64,000 bases of DNA from Rhyacichthys aspro. Lineage: Eukaryota > Chordata > Actinopteri > Gobiiformes > Rhyacichthyidae. The DNA lies in NCBI GenBank assembly GCA_036850595.1, contig CM072153.1:17316169-17380168 (forward strand), in the 5' to 3' direction. The notes under the pieces are model-generated. The model made no database searches. It saw only the letters and a list, made by a program, of their open reading frames with translations, and was not told the origin of the DNA. This document shows positions 53,001 through 62,000 of the stretch, piece by piece (position 1 is the first letter of the stretch; every line of letters begins with the position of its first letter). The position numbers and the translations under genes are program-made.

Positions 53001-56000
53001 TAACATGCCCACATTAAATAGACCACAAACCTTCCTTCAACTAATCTGAAACTTCTTTTTTATAAGATTATAAGATTTGAAATGCAAATTATGTATATTT
53101 TCACAATATTTACCATCAAAACATCATGATAAAAGTATGGTGTTTGGTGATTTTAGCTTCTACATTCTTCTACACACTGTATTACAGTTGTCCCTCACTA
53201 TAACGCAGTTCACCTTTCGCGGCCTCGCAGTTTCGCGGATTTTTTAGTGCAATTTTGCATGCAGTGTGACTCTGAAGTGCTGTATGTTTGCAAGTTTTCA
53301 CCCAGACAAAACCCACAATGTCGACGAAACGTTCTGCTCTGACAGGGAGACGAGAGACCACTGTATTACATTTAGAGCTCATTTAGTTTTTTCAATTAGT
53401 GCTTCAGAAATTCAGAAAGTTATAGTAAGTATAGTTTTCTTTTGCTTTAAATACAAAGTGCTCACTATACCTGCTTTCATGTTGTCAGGGCTTTAGTTTG
53501 GGAAATGCTTGTTGTTCAGATAAAAGGTCTGCCCAGCATCAGTCATTTGGAGCAGATAGTGTTTCTGAAAGCCTCTGAAATGGCTCACTTGATGTTCAGA
53601 GTGACTTCTTGTTACATTATGAGGTTGTTAAGGAACATTGTCACCCCTTAATTGGGCTTGAAGAACAGAAGGAGACGTCAAGGCCTCACCATAATGGATG
53701 ACATTTGAAAAACATTTCAGGGGTTAATGTGTTTTACAACAAAATTAACAATATACCAAGCACAGACATTAGTACCTCATATTTATATGAACCATATGCA
53801 GATTTCTGTGCTGTTTTTATTTTGTTGGAGGAGACAGTTCTGAGGCCCCTGACAGTTTTGAAAGGCATTATGTACTGTTTGCTCTAGTTTTATGCTTTTT
53901 ATACAGTAAAATATTTCCAAGCACTATAAAAAAGAGGGAAGATCTGAACAACCCTAGGGTAATCCAAAAGTGATAAAGGACCATTAGAAATTCCTGTAGT
54001 GTGGGTAAACCCAGTAAGGGACAATGTAAATGGACATAATGAGATGAAAAAGAATTTCATACTAACCTTGCTGTGACATATTTTGATGGCAGTGATGCTG
54101 TCCATGAGTTTATTTTCATATTCATCAGTAATGGTTTGTAAATCTCTACTGAAGTGGCTCCGGCTGGATGCATTGCTTTGAGTGATTTCTGACACAACGT
54201 GACAAGGCATCTGGGAGCAGAAAACTCATTCCATTATCCCAAACAAATTTTTCCTCCTCTATTATCAGGTCAGGACCCGTCATACATTGCATCGCAGCGT
54301 TTCACTCAAACTAATGCCAAGTGTCTGGCAATAGTGGAAGGTGATTATTGTGGATTAGTGTCGCTAGTGAATGATCAAGCTGCAAATTATTCATTTGATT
54401 ACAAAGGACCAGGGCTGAAATGGCTCTGTAATTAAATGAGTCATATTAATTGATTTGAGAGATTGAAGAGCTGCCTGTCAAAATTAGTCGTATCAAGTGG
54501 TGGAGGGCGCTGAGCAGTAAACATGTTATTGTTTTGGAGGTAGACAGACACAGCTGGATATTAGATTGGAGAGCTGCAGAGTGACAGGGGAAGCCAAGGT
54601 CAAACATCACAATGAAGAAAAAGTGCGACCAGACTGAGCTCGAGGAATTTACAAACAGCTATTGTTTTCATCTGTGGGCAGTAGCAGATGGGTGGTGTTT
54701 ACTGCACCCTGATGCATCTGTTAACTGCCCCCCTTTAGTGCCTTTATCTCGTCTAAAAATGGATATATTCACCAAAACTAGACTTCATTTTGTGAGCACT
54801 AAAGTGTTGAAAATGAGAAGAGCAGGCAGCACTAACAGCAGTCTTTTTGCTAATTCAGCCATTGTAAAAGCCGTCTTCTTAATAAGAATCATTTTGCAAA
54901 GACGGTGCTTTGAAGAGGCTTTTATTTTGAAGGTAAATACAGAGATTGTAGTTTAGTATGTAACAGAAGTGATATATAGTGAAATTACTAGATTTTGAGC
55001 AAGCGTGTTTCTGTTAGCATCTAGTGGTACAGCCTGCTGCTATAAATACGTAGGATGTCTACAACTAACAATTGTCTAATTGTCCATATTGTCTGTCCAA
55101 CTTCTTCAACATGTTGTGGCAAAAAGTTCACATTACTTTTTTTTTTTTTTTTTTTTTTTAATGCTTTAGATACATCAGATAAAACTGTAATATTAGTGCT
55201 AATGAAATTAAAGACAACTAACTAGCTCACTTAGAGTAGAGACATTTTAGAGAAAGAGATTCATTTATATACAGTATTTTTTCATTTGCACTTGTATTTT
55301 GTTTCTAATTTTAATTGTCTATTCTATTCTATTTCATTTTAAGTTGCTTTTTCATCAGCTGTGAGACAGATTTGGAAAAAGAAATTGCTGAATATTTATA
55401 TGTTTTAAGGCAAAAGTACATAGTGTTCCTTTAACATAAACAGGAGTGTCCAAGGCTTGTTTCAATTCTTCTTTCTGCTTACTATATAAATATATTCATA
55501 GATTCATTGTACTGTTCTTGCTTGTGTCCACATTTCCATATTTTTATATTTATTTTATTTTGTGTGAGACAGTTAATCTTTAAAATGCCATTGAAAAAAG
55601 TTCACAACAAAAGTAATAGATTGGATTTAGACACGCAGCACTTCTCATGGGCGGTGGTAGTAGCACCTTAAATCACTGACATGACAAGAAGCAAGATCTT
55701 CAAACAGCACGTAGTAACTCCTGAAGAAGTGCATCAGTATTCATAAAACATATTTCATTTTATTACCACACTGAGTCACCATAAAATACTGCTTCAAAAC
55801 ACTGAGGGCTGTCAGGCTGTATAGGCTTTATTACAATATTTATATGAGCATACATGTTTAATGACACCATATAACAAGTGGCCTTTCCTATGCATGTATA
55901 CATTAACGTATGCTGCTGGTTGTTGTTGTTGTTTCTTATCATGTCTAGGCTGGCCAAGTGATGTGTCGCAGGATGGTGTGCGATTGCGACAACCCCAACG

Positions 56001-59000
56001 CCGACCTGTTCTGCTGTCCCGAGTGCGACCCTCGCTTGAGCAGCCAGTGCTTGCACCAGAACGGCCTGCTGACCTACGGCAGCGGCGACACATGGGTGGA
56101 GAACTGCCAGCAGTGCCAATGCCTGGTGAGTTATGGACCAATAAATTAAGCTTGTCCTATTTTTGCAATTTACATCTCTGCATTTTAGCCTGCGTTTGTA
56201 TTCAGCCCTTTCAATCCTTTTGACGCAGTGCCCACGAGAAATGTTCCAATCACATGGAAATGCTCATGATTCACAGCTCTCTAAAGGAAGTCAAGGAGAA
56301 AAGTTTGTGAATAGAAAGGTTGTATCGAAGTGAAAATGCATTTGTTTTGTTTTTTTTCTTCACTATTGAAAAAGGGAATGAGCGATTAGTATGAATTTAA
56401 AGGATTTAAAGCCTTTTCACTCTTGTCTGCAGAGATGGAATTATACATTTTATTGAAGGATATGTCCAAGGTTAGCAGAACAGGAGACAATGTGAGTGTG
56501 CAGTGAGAGTGGGAGGATGTGACTGTGTTTGAAAAGGTTGTGTGCCGTTGATGCTTGTGCAGATTGATGAGTGCTCGCAGATGTGTGCCGATGCCACTCG
56601 AGTGTCCCTTACATGAAACCCTGTTCTTTTACAAAACCAAGTATTTCTGCAACAGATCTTTCACAGATAGACACGGCACAAATTGTTGTTGTTTTTTTTC
56701 TTCTGCCTTGTCAACCTTTTCCAGAGGTTTAGAACAGCAAGGCTTTACTGAAGTGTTTTCCAATAAACCTGACACAAGTACTAGTACTAGTGCTAGTGTT
56801 GTAGTACTAGACCTGTGTTTTTAAAGGTGTTGGTCTCCGAATCCAACACTTTTTCACTCAGTCTAGTCACAGTCTCAGAGATAGGGGATTTTAAATCAAG
56901 ACCGGCAAAGACAACAACTTTATTCATCAACAATATTATTATAACCAGACAAAAAACTTCAAGTGCAGCCAAGAACATGTCTCCTTTTTTCTGTTTTATT
57001 TTTTTTTATGACAGTGGCAGGCTCGTCGCTGCATGAAGGCTGTGGGATTAATATCTAGGCTAATTACATGTGGCCTCTCTCCCTATACATACCCAGTTAT
57101 GCATACGTGCATCTATTGGTAAATTGGTCACTCTAAATTGTCCATAGAGAACTAATGTGAGTTTGGATGGTGGTCTGTCATTGTTTTACCTGAGTGAATA
57201 ACTGGCAGTTGTTCAGGCTGTACCCCTCTTCATATCCAGCCTCTGTGACCCGTGAAGAAAAAGTGGTGGAAGACTGCCTCCCCAAATTCACACAAGTGCA
57301 AACAAACCAGTAATGGGTTTGTTATAGTTCTTGAGATAAAGCTTAGACAACTTAGTCCCATGTTTTTACATTAATGTGCTCTGCAACACGAATACAAATT
57401 ATTATATTAAACATATATATGAAACATTTTACATCTGTAATTCTTTTCTGCTTTTAGCTTTACACAAATATCATGCTTTACATTCAAGCCCACTTGTTGT
57501 CAAACCCACACTGTGACACATGCACGCTGCCCTGTCGCTCCTTCTGTCTAATGACTCACAAATCATCTCCACCGAAGATCTCAGGCTGGCTGTTTACAGC
57601 ACTTTTCTTCTTCCTCTTGTTACTTGTAAGGATAACCCATACACTTGGACAGATTTATGATCTGAGCAGCAACAGCAAAGCCATTTTCCTCCTCCCTCTT
57701 CTTTTGTAACGCTGTCCTCATGCCTGAACTGGAGGGCGGCTTTTTTGGATTTCTTACAGCAAGCCATTATAGAAGAGCTTCAAAAATCACTGCTCAGCTG
57801 AGAGGCAGCAGGGAAAGCACAGTCGGCTGGAAATAGGTTTGCTCGGCTTCACTTGCGCCGAGGCACAGCTCACTGTAGGCACTTATATATGTTGACTCAA
57901 ACCAGCACAAACACATTTGAAACAGGATGCAAGGCTGTCACGGCAGCAAACGCACATCCACACTGTACACAGACAGCAGTATGTACATGATGTATTGATG
58001 TCGACACATGCTTGATAATACTGAAACACCTGTCACCACAGCAGTGTATCCTCATGGGCACATACTCATTGAAGTGGAATTTTTGGGCTTACTATAGACA
58101 AATGTCACTCTTAATATTCAATCCACATTTATTTTATAGCACTTTAAAGCAGGATAAGTTAACCAAAGTGCAATACATACATTTGGTTTATAATATAATA
58201 TAGAGATACATCATAAAAGCTTATTCTAACCTGAACCCTAGTGCACAGCGTACGTTCTTCTTTTGTTGTTCTGTCCTGGACAACTGACAATTGTATAATG
58301 TTTATATAATGTTATAAATTTGCTTCATCAATTGATAAGTTTGTGCAAAAATGCTCACTGTACTTGCATGTGCATTTTTGACAATATTATACAGTATTAT
58401 GCATATAGTATATATAATTGTTCAAACCCCAAACACTAAAATGATCAAATATGCACTATTTTAATGCAATATAACCTGCACTTCTTATATTATTTTTACC
58501 TAAAGTGAAAATGAGCAGGATGAGTCAAACATGGTAGACTCTTACTAAGTAGCTCGTAGGAGTTACTTTAAGGGTAAAAAATGTAATATTTCTGTATTTT
58601 CTTAAGCTCATAGAGGTCTTTGTAGCCGTGCAATGCCCAAGTGGATGACGTGATATTGTTTTCTTGCAGTGCTGCTATTGCCCGTTGGTAGAATTAATGT
58701 TATGGCCCAAGCATCATAACAGAAAGCCTGTCCTTCTAACCTGAAATTGAATTTGCTTCTATAGAATGGAGTTAGTCAAGCCACTCAAGTCTTAACCATT
58801 TAAAAGCAATTTCATTTCAAATGGCCAAGTCAAATATCCACCAAAATACAATCACTTGTAAATATCCAGATTGGGACTGCAGTTTATTGTGTCCACCCAT
58901 GACTCTTAGTAAATGAAATATGTATGAATGAAATGAGTCACACAAAGCAAAGGACCATCATGCACCCTGTCCAGAGAGCAGGGCTTGAAAGGGCAAAGCG

Positions 59001-62000
59001 AGAGGCTGCTGTGCGCCAGCGTACGATGGCTGCAGTAGCGTGACAGCGACGTGAAATGAACCTTGAATGCCTCTACACTTAGCAGAGCCATGGCTGTCCA
59101 GGCTCAGCAGGGGCTTTAAAATACACACTGACAGCGGGCAGATGGGCGAAAAAACATTCTCAAGATGCAATCATTTGAAATCAAGAACCTGGCCTTTACA
59201 GTGTGCGCCAACACTGTGTGCACCGCAATTCACTATCTTGTTAAATTGTCAGAAGATCAAAGGGGCATTGATTTTCGACACCCGAGGTTGTACTTTAGGT
59301 CGCGGTGCATAAAAAAGTGTGATTATTTCTGGGGAATGCTCAGGCAAAGATAAATGTCACTAGTTTTAATCTCATCGAGGGTTGAAGATTGAAAATCATA
59401 AAGAAGTCTAGAAATGAAAGAGTAGTTTGATTAAGTGTCAAGGCCGTACCGTTTGTGACAGATGAATGAAAAAAGAAAACTGTGTATGTGTCTCTCTTTT
59501 TATAAGGAAACCGGTTTGATCCAGTAAGTAATAAGCCTTCCAATAGTAATCAAAATGATAACCTCTACATGTTATATTAAAAAAGACAATTTTTAAATAA
59601 TCGTTTACGTGATCAAACAAAGTATATGAAATGAAACCACTCTGTCATACTATATTGTTTTGCTATAATGCTATTAAGTCAGAAAGACCCTTATTGGTGG
59701 TATTTTGTTTTGTTTTTGTCTGTCAAGCTTTACCTTGAGTTGGTCAAAATTTCCCTGCGGTATTTTGAGAAAGCTTCTCAATGTTCTGACTTACCGGATT
59801 TTCTTTCCTGTTTTCATACCAGTGGTGCAAAGCTTACCTTTGTGATCATGGGCCAGATCTGCACAAACTGACAAAGACGACAGTGTCCCGTATCACAGCG
59901 TGGCACAGATACCTGAGGCTACAGTAAAGCTCACCCTCTGGCGATGGGCAAACAATGCCCCTCAGGGAGATTTCCCACTTTAAATGTTTACACTGTGCAC
60001 AGAGGCAGAGAGAGGGCATTAGCACTACATGGGCTTTTGCTTTATAGCCATCCTAATTTACTACAAGGCTGTGAAATGCTGAGCCAGGCCATTTTCAGTG
60101 ATATTAAATATCCCCGGTGGGACACTTGCATCAGGCCTGTTGTATCTACTTGTGCGTTAAAACATATACAGTCTGCACTTATGAAGCAGCTCATCTTTCA
60201 TCGTTCGATATAGAGAGGTACAAAAGATGACACAGAAGACAGTGTAAGCAGAAGTGGGTCAGGCTGGAGTGATAGAGCAGAGGTACTTGGCCAAACTGCA
60301 ACAGCGCCTGACCTGTTTTCTCGGGCCAATAGAAAATGGCAGCAAGAGAAATCCAATAAGGCTTTCTCTGCCCAAGTTTGCCGTGCGATTAATCTAGAAA
60401 CAACAATAAAGTGACTAGAACAAGTCAATTAAGAAGCTGGAGCGTTTACCTCCACAGTGAAAAATGCTGACTGTGTTGGAGGAATGCTCTGCTCATCTTT
60501 ATTTTTTAGGCACCTTAACCACTTTTTTCACTTTGACACAGACAGCCCCTCTAGCAAGCAAATGCGCAGCGTTAGGAGAAATGGGTGTGCATTTGCATGA
60601 ATAAGTTGTTTAGTTGGAGAAAATGCCACAGTGGATTGATGAATTCAGAGTTTTGCCTCACTCTTGTCTCATTCAGCCCTCTCGTTTCTTGTGCCTCCTG
60701 CAGCAGGGGCAGGTGGACTGCTGGCCTCTGCCGTGCCCTCCCGTCGACTGTGAGTTTACTGTGGTGCCCGAGGGTGAGTGCTGTCCCCGCTGTGTCACAG
60801 ACCCCTGTCAGGCCGACACCATCCGCAATGACATCACCAAGACGTGCACAGACGAGCACAACATCTCGCGCTTCAGCGGCTCCTCCTGGATTAAACATGG
60901 CACCGAGTGCACCCTGTGCCAGTGTAAGGTAAGAGAGCCTCCAAACACCAAATTAATCTAAGACCACCTCTGCAGCACTTATTATGACACAGTAGAAAAA
61001 TAGTAGGAAATCGAAAAAACACTTTGTGACAAAAGTACACAGTGAACCAGATTTTGGGGCTGTTAGTGAATCTGTAACACCTCATGGCTGTTTAGTATAA
61101 TATCAGGCAAAACTGTTCAGGGGTGTTGTATTACCTGTGTGTGCTAATGTGTGTACACAAAGTCAAGCTGCCTTCAAACAAAGCTTTGTCAAATAATTAC
61201 AATACTTCTTAATTGATGTTGGTATACATCACAGGCCTCTAGAGCTAACAAATGATCATGGTAACATTGTGTTACATTACAGTAAAACGTGTCATAATAA
61301 ATGAATTACTTTTAATGAGCAGTGTACATTAACTAACTGCTCATTAAGGCACCTGTGAATGTTCCCATGAACACTTGGAAAAGCCTAATAGCACTTATTC
61401 ATCTGGACTGTCTATTATGCTAAGTGGCATACATTAGGCTATTTGTATGATTCAAATGTTAGCCCATATTTCAGAATGTGTGCTCAGCTTGCATTTCTCT
61501 GGGTTGTATTTCACTTTTGAATTTCAGGTTGACATGTAGCATTTATCATTAGCAAGTTGAGTTTAATGATAATAGAGTGTTTTTCTTTTTTCCTTAACCA
61601 AGAAAATCACCCCTCATTTACTTTGCTTCTCTGTAATAGAGCAGCAATTAGACATGTTTTTACTAAAGGTGTGCCTATGAAATGCAATTAAAACAGTGCA
61701 AGAACCCATTCATTTAGTGTTATTGTCTCTGGGAATTGAGAGCACATTCCTTCTGCCAAACTCTGAACATTTTATGCTTCATTTGAGAATCATTTTGTCT
61801 AAATTTGGGTTTATCGGTGATTAGAAATTCCCAACTCAATTCATTATACCCTAGTTAACACCAATGTTGCCATTATCTCTGTGTTATTGAAACAAAATGA
61901 AACTCTGAAGAATATCACTTCAAGCCCTTATGCCACGTCTTTGGTGTCAGCTGCCGCTACAGCAGGAAGTAGAGTCTGCTCCCGCCTCTGCATTGTGTTA

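Larger units (their letters stand above)
52519..55948 (+). other. nell2: nell2 intron (3.4 kb) with a Tigger-like fragment
   Basis: GT-AG intron (gtaaga...atgtctag). Contains a probable TcMar-Tigger fragment at 53185-53358, a 23-base T-run at 55137-55159 and a conserved-looking block at about 54170-54460 with dense TAATTA and CAAAG motifs. No gene. Confidence 0.83.
56126..60703 (+). other. nell2: nell2 intron (4.6 kb)
   Basis: GT-AG intron. A degraded teleost repeat lies at 57118-57272, a small CTAGTA-rich palindromic stretch at about 56777-56811 and a conserved-looking, GC-richer block at about 58960-59350. No gene is recognised. Confidence 0.83.

Noticed and set aside
55763..56141. Minus-strand frames of 118 and 109 codons over exon 16
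   Set aside because: Antisense shadows of the VWC3/VWC4 exon.
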